From contig NZ_BOMY01000002.1 of the NCBI RefSeq assembly GCF_016862435.1, forward strand, positions 599,640-663,639: a stretch of 64,000 bases of DNA, given 5' to 3'. Below are positions 45,023 through 54,700 of this stretch, one piece after another; the stretch's first letter is position 1, and every line of letters starts with the position of its first letter. The notes under the pieces were generated by a model. That model had not been told where the DNA came from. It saw nothing but the letters and a program-made list of their open reading frames with translations, and made no database searches. The DNA is from Paractinoplanes tereljensis. Lineage in GTDB: Bacteria; Actinomycetota; Actinomycetes; Mycobacteriales; Micromonosporaceae. Both the position numbers and the translations under genes were made by a program.

Positions 45023-46216
45023 GTGGTGACCGCCGAACAGCAGCTGACAGTTTCCAAGCCTCACGGCAAGCTGGTCATGCTGACCGCACTCCTGCTGGCG
45101 GCGGTAAATCTGCGGCTGGCGGTAACCAGCATCGGCCCGGTGTTGCACGAGATCCGCGAGGGTCTCGACATGAGCTCAACGGTGGCCGGCCTGCTGACGT
45201 CGGTCCCCGTCTTCTGCTTCGCCACGGTTGGCCTGGCCGCCCCCCGCCTGGCCCGGCGTTTCGGCGCCAACCGGGTAATCATCACCGGCCTGGCCATCCT
45301 GGCGACGGGCCTTGCGCTGCGCCCCTACGCCCCCGGCGTGACCCTGTTCCTGCTGCTGAGCCTGGTGTCACTGGCCGGCATCGCGGTGGTCAACGTGCTC
45401 CTGCCGATGATCGTCAAGGAGTGGTTCCCCACCCAGGTAGGCACGATGACCGGCCTCTACACGGTCGCGCTGAACCTGGGCGCAACCTTGGCGGCCGCCA
45501 CCACGGTCCCCCTGACGCACGCCTTCGGCGGAAGCTGGCAGCTGGGCCTGGCCTGCTGGGCACTGCTGGCGGTGGTTGCGCTGCCGGCTTGGCTCCCGCT
45601 GGTGCGGGAGAAGGCATCCGGCGTTCCGCCGACCAAGGCCGAGGCGGCCGTACGGGTAAGCAGACATCCCGTGGCCTGGGCCCTGGCCGTCTACTTCGGA
45701 ATGCAGTCGACGTCGGCCTACGTCATCATCGGCTGGCTCCCCCAGATCTACCGCGACGCAGGCCTTTCGGCCGACGAGGCCGGCCTGCTGTTCGCGACAA
45801 CGTCCCTGCTGGGCGTGCCCCTGGGACTGGCCTTGTCAGCGCTGGCCGGAAGGATCCGCAGCCAGAGCGCCATAGCCGGAACCCTGGCCCTGTTCGGCAT
45901 AGCCGGCTACGCCGGCCTGTGGTGGGACCCGGCCGCAGCACCATGGCTGTGGGTAGTCTTGCTGGGCATCGTAAACACCGCGTTCCCCCTGGTCCTGACC
46001 ATGATCGGCCTACGCGGAAGCTCCCCCGCCACGGTGGTGAAGCTGTCGGCCTTCGCCCAGAGCGTCGGCTACCTGCTGGCCATCCCCGGCCCGATCCTGG
46101 TCGGCCTCCTGCACGACCACACCGGCGGCTGGCGCGTACCCCTGGCCCTGATGATCGCCTTGATGGTCCCCCAGCTGATAGCCGGCGTCTACGCCGGCCG
46201 AGACCGCCAGATCTAG
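45023..46216 (+). CDS. MFS transporter, CynX/NimT (cyanate permease-like) family
   Basis: A 397-residue integral membrane protein with 12 predicted helices. It opens after a short tail with LVMLTALLLAAVNLRLAVTS, whose NLR motif in helix 1 is typical of the CynX/NimT group. The helix 2-3 loop is LAAPRLARRFGANRVII. The second half repeats the pattern at LGVPLGLALSALAGR. Members carry cyanate, 2-nitroimidazole or other small molecules out or in, so substrate is open. It lies 51 bases after the siderophore-interacting protein gene and might be co-transcribed. Siderophore export is a speculative option. Confidence 0.88.
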   Translation: MVTAEQQLTVSKPHGKLVMLTALLLAAVNLRLAVTSIGPVLHEIREGLDMSSTVAGLLTSVPVFCFATVGLAAPRLARRFGANRVIITGLAILATGLALRPYAPGVTLFLLLSLVSLAGIAVVNVLLPMIVKEWFPTQVGTMTGLYTVALNLGATLAAATTVPLTHAFGGSWQLGLACWALLAVVALPAWLPLVREKASGVPPTKAEAAVRVSRHPVAWALAVYFGMQSTSAYVIIGWLPQIYRDAGLSADEAGLLFATTSLLGVPLGLALSALAGRIRSQSAIAGTLALFGIAGYAGLWWDPAAAPWLWVVLLGIVNTAFPLVLTMIGLRGSSPATVVKLSAFAQSVGYLLAIPGPILVGLLHDHTGGWRVPLALMIALMVPQLIAGVYAGRDRQI

Positions 46217-46240
46217 CTCGCTTTCGGTAATTTGAATCTC

Positions 46241-46669
46241 GTGCCGCAGCCGACGCCCCTGGGCTAATTCCTTCGCGCACGACGCGCCGTCGTGCGCCCG
46301 GTCGAACGCGACGGAAAGTTGCGACGAGTCCACGGGCTGCGCCGCGAAGAGGTGGCCAAGCTGGCCGCGATCAGTCCCGACTATTACGTGCGCCTCGAGC
46401 AGGGCCGCAACGACAGCCCTTCGCCGCAGGTCGTGGACGCCCTGGCCCGGGCCCTGCAGCTGGACGAGGACGGCGCCCGCTATCTCCGGAAACTCGCCGG
46501 CCATCCGCGGACCGCCGTCGCCGGCACCGACCCGCAGCAGGTGCCGGACGGCGTCCTACTGCTGTTGTCGGGGCTGCGCGAGGTGCCCGCCTTCGTGCAC
46601 GGCAAATATCTCGACGTCCTGGCGGCCAACCCGCTCGCCGAGGCCCTCTTTCCCGGCCAGCGTGAATGA
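46241..46669 (+). pseudogene. Broken XRE-family (helix-turn-helix plus MmyB-like) regulator
   Basis: From GTG 46241 the frame reads VPQPTPLG, then TAA at 46265-46267, then FLRARRAVVRP and on through KLRRVHGLRREEVAKLAA and YYVRLEQGRNDSPSPQVVDA. This is the conserved start of the LGxFLRARR XRE family, with the stop exactly in the place of the variable residue x. The intact family is about 260-290 residues. Here the chain ends after LAANPLAEALFPGQRE, in the first third of the ligand-binding domain. A product could still start at GTG 46292 (125 residues), but it would lack the first helix and most of the sensor domain. I take it as a decayed regulator. Confidence 0.75.
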
Positions 46670-46699
46670 CAGCCCCAGGCACGTCGCTCCGGGCCGCCG

Positions 46700-46705
46700 T
46701 ACCGT
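46700..46705 (+). promoter_or_regulatory. -10 box before the SDR remnant
   Basis: TACCGT ends 7 bases before the ATG and there is no ribosome-binding site. The promoter appears to survive although the gene is deleted internally. Confidence 0.35.
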
Positions 46706-46712
46706 CGTTGAC

Positions 46713-47078
46713 ATGTCCGACTTGATCACTACGCCCTTCGGCTTCACCAGCACCGCCGACGAGATTCTCGCCGGTGTCGACCTCACCGGCCGACGCGCCG
46801 TGGTGACCGGCGGTGCCACCGGCATCGGGCGGGAGACGACGCGCGCCCTGGCCGCGGCCGGCGCCGAGGTCACCATCGCGACCCGGAACCTGGCCGCGGC
46901 CCACCGGCTGGCCGGAGAACTGGACGGAAACGTCCAGGCCGCCGCGCTCGATCTGGCCGACCTCGACTCGGTCGACGAGCCGCCCGAGATGTTCGGCAAG
47001 GGCGTTGCCGCCTGGGCCGTAGACCCCGACAACGCCGCCCACCTGTGGGACGTCGCCACCGCTCTGTTGAAGGTCTAG
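46713..47078 (+). pseudogene. Short-chain dehydrogenase remnant with a large internal in-frame deletion
   Basis: A 121-residue product. The N-terminus is a normal retinol-dehydrogenase-like SDR: DLITTPFGFTSTADEI, VDLTGRRAVVTGG, ATGIGRETTRALAAAGAEV. At DLADLDSVD the sequence jumps straight to EPPEMFGKGVAAWAVDPDNA and LWDVATALL, the C-terminal end seen in full proteins of about 310 residues. Roughly 190 residues are gone, including the NNAG block and the catalytic Ser-Tyr-Lys. The frame is kept, so a Rossmann fragment could be made, but not an oxidoreductase. It adjoins the broken XRE gene; such pairs are common intact neighbours. Its stop overlaps the convergent hydrolase stop. Confidence 0.75.
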
Positions 47079-48097
47079 CCCGCAAGCAACTTCAAGAGCT
47101 CCCCGGCAACGTCAGCCGGCCGCTCGACATGCGGCGAGTGCCCACAGTTTTCGTAGACCACCTCGGCATAAGGCCCATACCGCTCGAACACCGCCCGCGT
47201 CTGCGAAACCATCGGCTGCGGCGGCGCCGCCTCAGCTCCAGGCCAGCCCGGAACCACGCCGATGGACCCCAGATAGGCGAGATCGAAGAACGAGGTGTCG
47301 GAGACGATCGCGTCCCGATCCCCCCGCACCCAGGTGATAGGCGGCTTGTCCGGCACCGCGACCAGGTCCGAGGCCACGTTGAAGTGGTTGGGCGCCATGG
47401 TGTTCAGCACCCCCCGATCCCCCGGCCCGAAACCCGGCCAGGCATCAACCGGCTTGCTGTCCCCCGGGTAGTTGTCCTCCCCGATCGCGGTGCTCAACAC
47501 CGTATCGAGCAGCAACTGCTCATCCGCCCCGAGACTGGCCGGATCGGCCACATAAGCGGTGCGCAGCACGCTGAGCGGACTGGTCGGGCTGTCGACGCTG
47601 CGATCCCCGTCAAGGATCCGCTGCACGAAGTCGGGATTCGCCCCGCCCCCACCGGTCCCGGCGAAGTCAGCCAGCGGAGTTCCGTCCAGCCCCCGGGTCC
47701 CGCCAAACCCATAAGGGCTGAGCGGCGCCTCCAGGAGCAGCGCCGAGAACCGCTCCGGGTGATCGACGAGCAGCTGCATCGCGACGCCGCACCCCATCGA
47801 GTGGGCAACGAGCGCGACCTTTCCCGACGGCACGAGCACGTCGAGAACCGCGGCCACGTCGTCAGCGAAGTCCCGGAGCCCGCGGGTGGCGTCGACCGGC
47901 GCGGTCTCCGACCGGCCGTATCCCCGCAGGTCCGGCGCGATGATCCGAAGATGAGGCGGCAGATGCCGCAGAAGTGGCTGCCAGAAGGCAGCGGACGAAC
48001 AGTTACCGTGCACGAACAGCACCGGAGTGCCATCGGCCGGCCCGTCGACCAGAACGTTGAGGGAGATGCCGCGGACGGCGACGGATACCTCTTCCAT
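47075..48097 (-). CDS. Alpha/beta hydrolase
   Basis: A 340-residue hydrolase. GGGAGG eight bases before ATG 48097 fixes the start, rather than a 22-codon upstream extension. The oxyanion motif is VLFVHGNCSS, the nucleophile elbow is VAHSMGCG, the acid is probably in WVRGDRDAI, and the catalytic His is in NCGHSPHVERP. The lid region between strands 6 and 7 is long (about 120 residues) and Gly-rich, which is unusual for small esterases. No signal peptide is present. Its substrate is unknown. It diverges from the methyltransferase gene. Confidence 0.88.
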   Translation of the reverse strand: MEEVSVAVRGISLNVLVDGPADGTPVLFVHGNCSSAAFWQPLLRHLPPHLRIIAPDLRGYGRSETAPVDATRGLRDFADDVAAVLDVLVPSGKVALVAHSMGCGVAMQLLVDHPERFSALLLEAPLSPYGFGGTRGLDGTPLADFAGTGGGGANPDFVQRILDGDRSVDSPTSPLSVLRTAYVADPASLGADEQLLLDTVLSTAIGEDNYPGDSKPVDAWPGFGPGDRGVLNTMAPNHFNVASDLVAVPDKPPITWVRGDRDAIVSDTSFFDLAYLGSIGVVPGWPGAEAAPPQPMVSQTRAVFERYGPYAEVVYENCGHSPHVERPADVAGELLKLLAG

Positions 48098-48148
48098 CGC
48101 CGAAGCCTCCCACCGCAGCTCGGGCCCGCACAGTGTGGCCAACCCACA

Positions 48149-48154
48149 TATCCT
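48149..48154 (+). promoter_or_regulatory. -10 box of a probable leaderless methyltransferase transcript
   Basis: TATCCT ends 7 bases before the ATG, without a ribosome-binding site. Confidence 0.4.
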
Positions 48155-48161
48155 GCGAGTC

Positions 48162-48956
48162 ATGGCCGGTGACGTGTGGGCGGTCGGAAGCGTCTACGAA
48201 GCATATGTGGGCCGGTGGAGCCGCCCGGTCGCAACGGAGTTCGTCCGCTGGCTGGCGGTGCCCCCAGCCACCCGCTGGCTGGACGCGGGCTGCGGCACGG
48301 GCGCCCTGACCGACGCGATAACCGCAAACGCCGCCCCGGCGCTAGTGGTGGGCGCCGACATGTCCCTGGGCTTCCTGAAAGGCCCAACGGTGGTCAACGC
48401 CGACGCAGCGGCCCTCCCCCTGGCAACAGGCGAGTTCGGCGCGGTGGTCAGCGGCCTGGCCCTGAACTTCGTGCCTCGCCCCGGCGACGCGATAGCCGAG
48501 TTCGCCCGGGTAGCGAAACCGGGCGCGACGGTAGCCGCCTACGTCTGGGACTACACCGACGGCATGCAGATGATGCGCTGGTTCTGGGACGCGGCCCGAG
48601 AGGTCGACCCGGCCGCCCCCGACGAGGGCCCACGCTTCCCGATCTGCCACCCGCCGGCTTTGGAAGCGGCGTGGACCGCAGCCGGCCTAGGCGAGGTGTC
48701 GGTCCGCCCGATCGAGATCCCGACCGTCTTCACCGATTTCGACGACTACTGGCAGCCGTTCCTGGGTGGCCAGGGCGCCGCGCCCGCCTACCTGGCTCGC
48801 CTCGACCCCGACCGGCAACGGGCGATCCGCGACCGCCTGGAAAACCAACTGCCACGACAGGCGGACGGCACGATCGCGCTGACCGCGGTCGCCTGGGCCG
48901 TCCGCGGCTTACGGGTCGAGTCGGGCACGAACCGCGCCGACGTCCGGATGGCGTAG
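48162..48956 (+). CDS. Class I SAM-dependent methyltransferase
   Basis: A 264-residue methyltransferase. Motif I is WLDAGCGTGALTDAI, the acidic loop is VVGADMS, and the post-I region is ADAAALPLATGEFGAVVSGL, followed by FARVAKPGATVAAYVWDY. This is the Methyltransf_11/25 pattern for small-molecule acceptors. The acceptor is unknown. It is probably expressed from its own leaderless promoter. Its last 48 bases overlap the 3' end of the convergent SARP regulator gene. Confidence 0.87.
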   Translation: MAGDVWAVGSVYEAYVGRWSRPVATEFVRWLAVPPATRWLDAGCGTGALTDAITANAAPALVVGADMSLGFLKGPTVVNADAAALPLATGEFGAVVSGLALNFVPRPGDAIAEFARVAKPGATVAAYVWDYTDGMQMMRWFWDAAREVDPAAPDEGPRFPICHPPALEAAWTAAGLGEVSVRPIEIPTVFTDFDDYWQPFLGGQGAAPAYLARLDPDRQRAIRDRLENQLPRQADGTIALTAVAWAVRGLRVESGTNRADVRMA

Positions 48957-51659
48957 GTCGGTGAGGATCGTCAGGGCGTCCTGCCACGCCGAGCGGGCCG
49001 CGGCCGACGCACCGGCGGCCTGGAGGGTGTCACCGAGCCGGGTCAGCGTGTCGGCCTCGTTGTAGCGGTTGCCGAGCTTGCGGAAGAGGGCCAGCGCTCG
49101 CCGGAAACAGGCCACCGCCGCGGCGTGCTCCCCGAGCCGGTGGTGGACGTACCCGAGGCTGTCGAGCGTGTTGGCCTGGCCATGATCATCGGCCAGCTCC
49201 TCGAAGATGGCGAGCGCTCGGCGGCAGGAGGCGAGCGCCTCGGGCTCGTCGCCGAGCTGGGCGCTGTACCAGCCGATGCTGTTGAGCGCGTGCGCCTCGC
49301 CGTTGCGGTGCCCGGCCTGCCGGTAGAGCTCGAGCGCCTGCCGGCCGTGGGCCCGCGACTGCTCCGGCTCGTGCCGGCGCTCGAAGAGGTAGCTCAGGTG
49401 GTGGTGCGCCCGAGCCTCGCCGGTTCGGTTGCCGAGCTCGTGGAACTGCGCGCGGCCGAGGTTCAGTTCCCGTTCGGCCTCGTCGAGCCGGCCCAGTCGG
49501 ACGCAGGTGGTGCCGAGCTGGTGGTGGGCCCGGGCCTGCACCGCGGGGTCGCCGAGCCGGACGGCTACGGCCAGCGCGGTGCCGGTGACGGCGGCCAGCT
49601 CGGACCAGAGCCCGCGCCGGCCGAGGACGGTACGCACGGTCCAGACCAGCTGCCAGGCGTGGGTGTCGAGGCCGTGCGCGGCGGCGTGGTCGATCGCGGT
49701 CAGCAGGGTGGCCTGTTCGGTGGTGAACCAGTCGAGGGCGGCCCGCTCGTCGGCGAACGACCCGGGCCGCACCCAGGCCTCGGGCGCGGCCAGCGACACC
49801 GGGTCCCGGGCCGGGTAGAGGCGGCGGTCGGCGGCGTACGCGGTGTGCAGGTAGTGGTCGAGGACGCGAAGCCGGGCGATGTCGTGGTCGGGGTCGGCGG
49901 CGACCAGTTCGGCGGCGTACGCCCGGAGCAGGTCGTGGTGGGTGTAGCGGCCAGGCCGGTGCTCGGTGAGCAGGTTCGCACCGGTGAGCTCGGCGAGCAG
50001 CGCCCCGGTCCCGCCCGGCGGTAGCGCGGCGAGCGCGGCCGCGGCCGGCGCCGCCAGGTCCGGGCCGGGGTGCAGCCCGAGCAGCCGGAACAGTCGCTGG
50101 GCCGGGGCGGAGAGCGCGTCGTAGGAGTGGCCGATCACCGCCCGCAGGTTGGTGTGCGGGTCGTCGCCGCCCAGCACGTTGAGGCGGGCCTGATGAAGTT
50201 CGCCGGCCAGCACGGCCAGTGGTGCGGCCGGGCGGACGGCGGCCCGGGCCGCGACGATCGCGAGCGCGAGGGGCAGCCGGGCGCAGCTCTCGATCAGGGC
50301 GGTGACCGCCTGCCATTCGTTGACGACCCGGTCGGCGCCGAGCCGGCGGCTCAGCAGTTGGGCGGCCTCGTCGGTGCTGAGCAGGCCGAGGTCGACGGCG
50401 TGCGCGGCCTCGGCGGCGACCAGGCCGGCGAGTGCGTCCCGGCTGGTGACCACGGTCAGGCAGCCGGGGGTGCCGGGCAGCAGCGGGCGCACCTGGATCT
50501 CGTCGAGGGCGTTGTCGAGCACGATCAGCATCCGGCGGCCGGCCAGCTCGGAGCGGTAGAGCGCGGCCGCGGCCTCGAGACCGGTGGGGATCCGCCGGGA
50601 CGGCACGTCCAGCGCTTCCAGGCAGTGCCGGATCGCGGCGGCCGGCTGCACCGGGGATTCGACCGGGTCGAAGCCGCGAAGGTTCAGGTAGAGCTGGCCT
50701 TCCGGGAAACGGTCGGCGAGCCGGTGCGCCCAGTGCACGGCGAGCGTGGTCTTGCCGACCCCGGCCGTGCCGCGCAGCAGCACGAGCGGGCCCGGGTCGG
50801 CGAGCAGGGCGTCGAGCCGGGCGAGCTGGTCGTGCCGGCCGACGAAGCCGCGCACGTCCAGCGGCAGCTGCCGGGGCCCCGCCGAGACAGCCGGCCGGAA
50901 CGGCGCCACCGGCGGCGGCCGTTCCTCGCGCAGGATGCTCTGGTAGGCCTTGCGCAGCTCGGTGCCCGGGCCGACACCGAGCTCGTCGGCGAGCCGGTTG
51001 GTCACCCGCATGTACCGGTCGATGGCCTCGGCGGTGCGCCCGGCCGCGTGCAGCGCCCGCACGTAGGCGGCCGCGACCGACTCGACCAGCGGGTGCTCCT
51101 CGGTGAGGTCGGCCAGCGCCGCGGTGACCGTGGCCGCGTTGCCCAGCTCCAGCTCGGCCAGTGCCCATGCGGCCACCACGTCGAGGTGCTCGTGCTGCCA
51201 GGCCGAGCGGACCCGGCTCGCCCACTCACCGGGCAGCCCGGCCAGCGGTTCGCCGCGCCACAGCCCGACGGCCTCGCGGAGCAGCCGCACCCGCTCGTCG
51301 CCGGTCGTGGTGCGGGCCCGGTCGGCCAGCCGGCGTAGCCGGTGCAGGTCGATCTGGTCGAGGTCGGCCTGCACCTGGTAGCCGCCACCGCCGCGGATCA
51401 GCCGGACCGGCCGGCCGCTCAGCTCGGCCGCGAGGTGCAGGGCCATCCGGATCCGGGAGACGTGGGCGCGCATCGCGGTGCGGGCGCCGTCGGGCGCGTC
51501 GACGCCCCAGACCCGATCGACAAGCGTCGACCAGGTGACCGGACGGTTGGCGTCGACGAGCAGGGCCGCGAGGACGTGGTGCTGGCGCGGTTGAAGCCGC
51601 CCGACCGGTCTTCCGGACGCGCGAATCTCCACCGGACCCAACACCAACAGCTCGGTCAT
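48909..51659 (-). CDS. SARP-family (AfsR-like) transcriptional regulator with NB-ARC ATPase and TPR repeats
   Basis: A 916-residue regulator. The winged-helix OmpR-type DNA-binding domain covers about 1-95 (VTWSTLVDRVWG, ending GGGYQVQ). The BTAD covers about 100-245 (EAIDRYMRVTNRLADELG). An NB-ARC/AAA-like ATPase carries Walker A GTAGVGKTT (297-305) and an MLIVLDNAL Walker B. C-terminal TPR units run from about residue 650 (AHHQLGTTCVRLGRLDEAE and others). AfsR-type proteins activate nearby biosynthetic or secreted-product genes by binding 11-base-spaced direct repeats. Exactly such repeats lie in the 112-base spacer to the divergent RHS toxin gene. The start at 51659 is chosen by its Met and GGGGGCGGG. 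Confidence 0.92.
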   Translation of the reverse strand: MTELLVLGPVEIRASGRPVGRLQPRQHHVLAALLVDANRPVTWSTLVDRVWGVDAPDGARTAMRAHVSRIRMALHLAAELSGRPVRLIRGGGGYQVQADLDQIDLHRLRRLADRARTTTGDERVRLLREAVGLWRGEPLAGLPGEWASRVRSAWQHEHLDVVAAWALAELELGNAATVTAALADLTEEHPLVESVAAAYVRALHAAGRTAEAIDRYMRVTNRLADELGVGPGTELRKAYQSILREERPPPVAPFRPAVSAGPRQLPLDVRGFVGRHDQLARLDALLADPGPLVLLRGTAGVGKTTLAVHWAHRLADRFPEGQLYLNLRGFDPVESPVQPAAAIRHCLEALDVPSRRIPTGLEAAAALYRSELAGRRMLIVLDNALDEIQVRPLLPGTPGCLTVVTSRDALAGLVAAEAAHAVDLGLLSTDEAAQLLSRRLGADRVVNEWQAVTALIESCARLPLALAIVAARAAVRPAAPLAVLAGELHQARLNVLGGDDPHTNLRAVIGHSYDALSAPAQRLFRLLGLHPGPDLAAPAAAALAALPPGGTGALLAELTGANLLTEHRPGRYTHHDLLRAYAAELVAADPDHDIARLRVLDHYLHTAYAADRRLYPARDPVSLAAPEAWVRPGSFADERAALDWFTTEQATLLTAIDHAAAHGLDTHAWQLVWTVRTVLGRRGLWSELAAVTGTALAVAVRLGDPAVQARAHHQLGTTCVRLGRLDEAERELNLGRAQFHELGNRTGEARAHHHLSYLFERRHEPEQSRAHGRQALELYRQAGHRNGEAHALNSIGWYSAQLGDEPEALASCRRALAIFEELADDHGQANTLDSLGYVHHRLGEHAAAVACFRRALALFRKLGNRYNEADTLTRLGDTLQAAGASAAARSAWQDALTILTDLRHPDVGAVRARLDP

Positions 51660-51690
51660 GACCCCGCCCCCACGGTGCATGTACGCGGCG

Positions 51691-51710
51691 CCACAACGTT
51701 TCCACAACGT
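51691..51710. promoter_or_regulatory. Direct repeats with SARP-operator geometry
   Basis: CCACAACGT occurs at 51691-51699 and again at 51702-51710, an 11-base period, as in SARP operators. A further CACAAC lies at 51721. The site is between the divergent SARP regulator and the RHS toxin genes, 31 bases from one start and 61 from the other. Confidence 0.55.
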
Positions 51711-51771
51711 CGCACACCATCACAACCATCAATCCTGTCGCGGGATGTTCATCGACGGGCCGGGGGCAGTA

Positions 51772-54700
51772 ATGGGGACCAGACGGATCGTGGCGTGCCT
51801 TGTCGGACTACTCGTAATACTGGCCGGTTTGCCGGGCAGTGTGGGCCAACTGTCCACAATGGCCGCACCGGCCCCCGCGCCCGCCGAAGCAAGCACCCCG
51901 CCCGATGGCTGCACGGGGACGGCAACCAAGCAAATCACCGTCACCGGCCAGGACGTGGTCGCGGCCGACCATCGGGTAACGGCCCTCGCGGCGGAGACAA
52001 CCCACGTCGACTACCAGGGCGTACGCCTGACGATCGGACCCGGCGCGGTCTCCTCCCCGGTCGAGATCGGGATCAGCGCGCTGAGCTCGGCCGAGCTCCC
52101 GCAGATGGGCGACGAGCTGACCAACGTCACCGGCGGCGCGCAGCGCGGCTGGCGGTTCACCCCGCACCCCTACCGGTTCGCCGCACCGATCGAGATCGCC
52201 CTGCCCTACGACGCGGGCACGAAGTTCAGTCCCCAGGACGTCTACTCGTTCTTCTTCGACGACCATGCCGACTGCTGGAAGGCCCTCGAACGGGTCCGGG
52301 TCGACGAGAAGAACCACCTGGTCATCTCGAAGACCGACCACTTCACCGACATCGCCAACGCGGTGCTGAGCCTGCCCGAGTATCCGCAGGGCACCTCGTT
52401 CAACCCGACCCAGATCAAAGACCTGCAGGCCGCCAACCCGGCCACCGGGGTCACCACGATCAGCCCACCCGGCGCCACCAGCACCGGCGAGGCCCGGCTG
52501 TCCTACCCGATCGAGGTGCCGGCCGGCCGCGGCGGCATACAGCCCGATCTGTCCATCGGATACAACTCCGCGAGTGCCAACGGCTGGCTCGGCCAGGGCT
52601 GGGACCTGACCGTGCCGACCATCGCGGTGGACACTCGGTGGGGCGTGCCGCGCTACGACGGCGGCCTCGAATCGGAGACCTATCAGCTCGGCGGCGAGCA
52701 GCTCGCCCCGGTCGCGAACCGGGGACCGCTGGTCGCCCGTACGGCCGAGAAGGTCTTCCATCCCCGGGTTGAAGGGGCGTTCGCGAAGATCGTGCGGCAC
52801 GGCTCGACGCCCTCGGCGTACTCCTGGGAGGTGGTCGACAAGGCCGGCACCCGCAGCTTCTACGGCGGCACGCCGGAGTCGGCCCTGGCCGACGACGCCG
52901 GGCATCTCTTCGAGTGGGCGCTGCGCGAGGTGCGCGATACGCACGGCAACGTGATGCGGTTGCACACCGTGATCCAGGAGGACGCCGGGATCACCGGCGG
53001 TAGCGTCCCGGGTCGCAATCTCTACCTGCAGAAGATCACCTACACCGGTACGGCCACGGCCGAGGGACCGTACGCGGTCACCTTCATCCGCGACCGGGAG
53101 CTGGAGGAGGCGCGTCGGGGCGACGTCTCGATCGACGCCCGCGGCGGCTTCAAGCGGGTCACCGCCGACCTGCTGCGCCGGGTCGAGGTCACCCTCAACG
53201 ACCTGCCGATCCGGGCCTACGAGCTGGACTACACCACCGGCGCGTTCGGCAAGACGCTGCTGAAGTCGGTGACCGAACTCGGCGACGACAACCTGCCGTT
53301 CGTCACCCACTCGTTCGGCTACTACGACGACGTACGCGACGGCGCCGGGGCGTACCAGGCCTTCGAACAGGTTCAGTGGACCTCGCCGGACGATGACGTG
53401 CGCAACGCCGCGCTCAGCGCGGTCGGCAGCGGCGAAGCCGGTGCCCTCAACGGCACCACCAGCACCACCGTCGGCGGCCACCTGTACGTCGGCTTCGGAC
53501 CGACCCGGTCGAAGACCAACTCGACCGGCATCAAGACCGGCTTCAACCGCACCACCGACACCGGCCTGCTGGCGCTGGCCGACGTGGACGGCGACAACCT
53601 GCCGGACAAGGTCTTCACCCGTGGCGGCGCGGTGGTCTACCGCAAGAACCTGTTCAAGCCGGGCGGCTCGGCCCGGTTCGCCGACGAGGTCACACCGCTG
53701 CACAACCTGCCCGGCATCTTCTCCCAGCGCAGCAACTCGTCGACGATCGGCGTGGAGAGCTACCCGGGGGCGGTGGCCGTCCAGCTCGACCACGTGGACA
53801 CGTTCACCACGACCACCCGCTACTTCTCCGACGTGAACGCGGACGGGATCACCGACCTGGTCGACGGCGGCAACGTGCTGTTCGGCCGGATCGGCGCGGA
53901 CGGCGCGCCGGTGTACGGGCTCTCGTCGGACACACCGGTGCCGATCGGCTCGGCGCCGGTCGACGCCGACGGTCTGGTCGGCGACCTGAGCGCGGACCGG
54001 CAGCGGGAGATCGAGTCGCATCCGCTGGTCGACACCGTGCGGCGCTGGGTGGCGCCCTACGACGGCACCGTGGCGATCACCGGCGACGTGCGGCTCACCG
54101 GCGAATCCACCGACGGCATCCGGGCCGCGATCCAGCACGAGGACGAGGAGCTGTGGTCGGGCGGCACGCTCGAGGGTCTCGACGCCGTCACCGTCAAGCG
54201 CGGCGACCGGCTCTACTTCCGTCTCCAGTCCCGCTTCGACGGCGTCGGCGACCAGGTCGCCTGGGATCCGAAGGTCGCATACACCGGGACAACCCCGACG
54301 ACCGACGTCAACGGCCTCGATCCGTACGTCTACCAGGCCTCCGCCGACTTCACCCTGGCCGGCCGCGCGGGCACGGTCACCGCACCCGCCGACGGCACGC
54401 TGCACCTCGGGGGTGTGCTCACCAAGAAGGGCGCGACCACCGACGACGTCACCGCGGTGATCACCCGGGACGGCACGACGGTCTTCTCCCGGACCCTCCC
54501 GGCTTCGGAGACCGGCGAGACAGTCATCGACACCGACATCTCGGTCACCAAGGGCCAGGCCCTGGCCTGGCGGGTGCGCACCGACTCACCGATCGACCTC
54601 GCGCAGATCGCCTGGGCGCCGACGGCCACCTCCGGCGAATCGGTGATCAACGCGCCCTATGACATCGACACCTACACCGCCGACGACCTGACCGCGCCGC

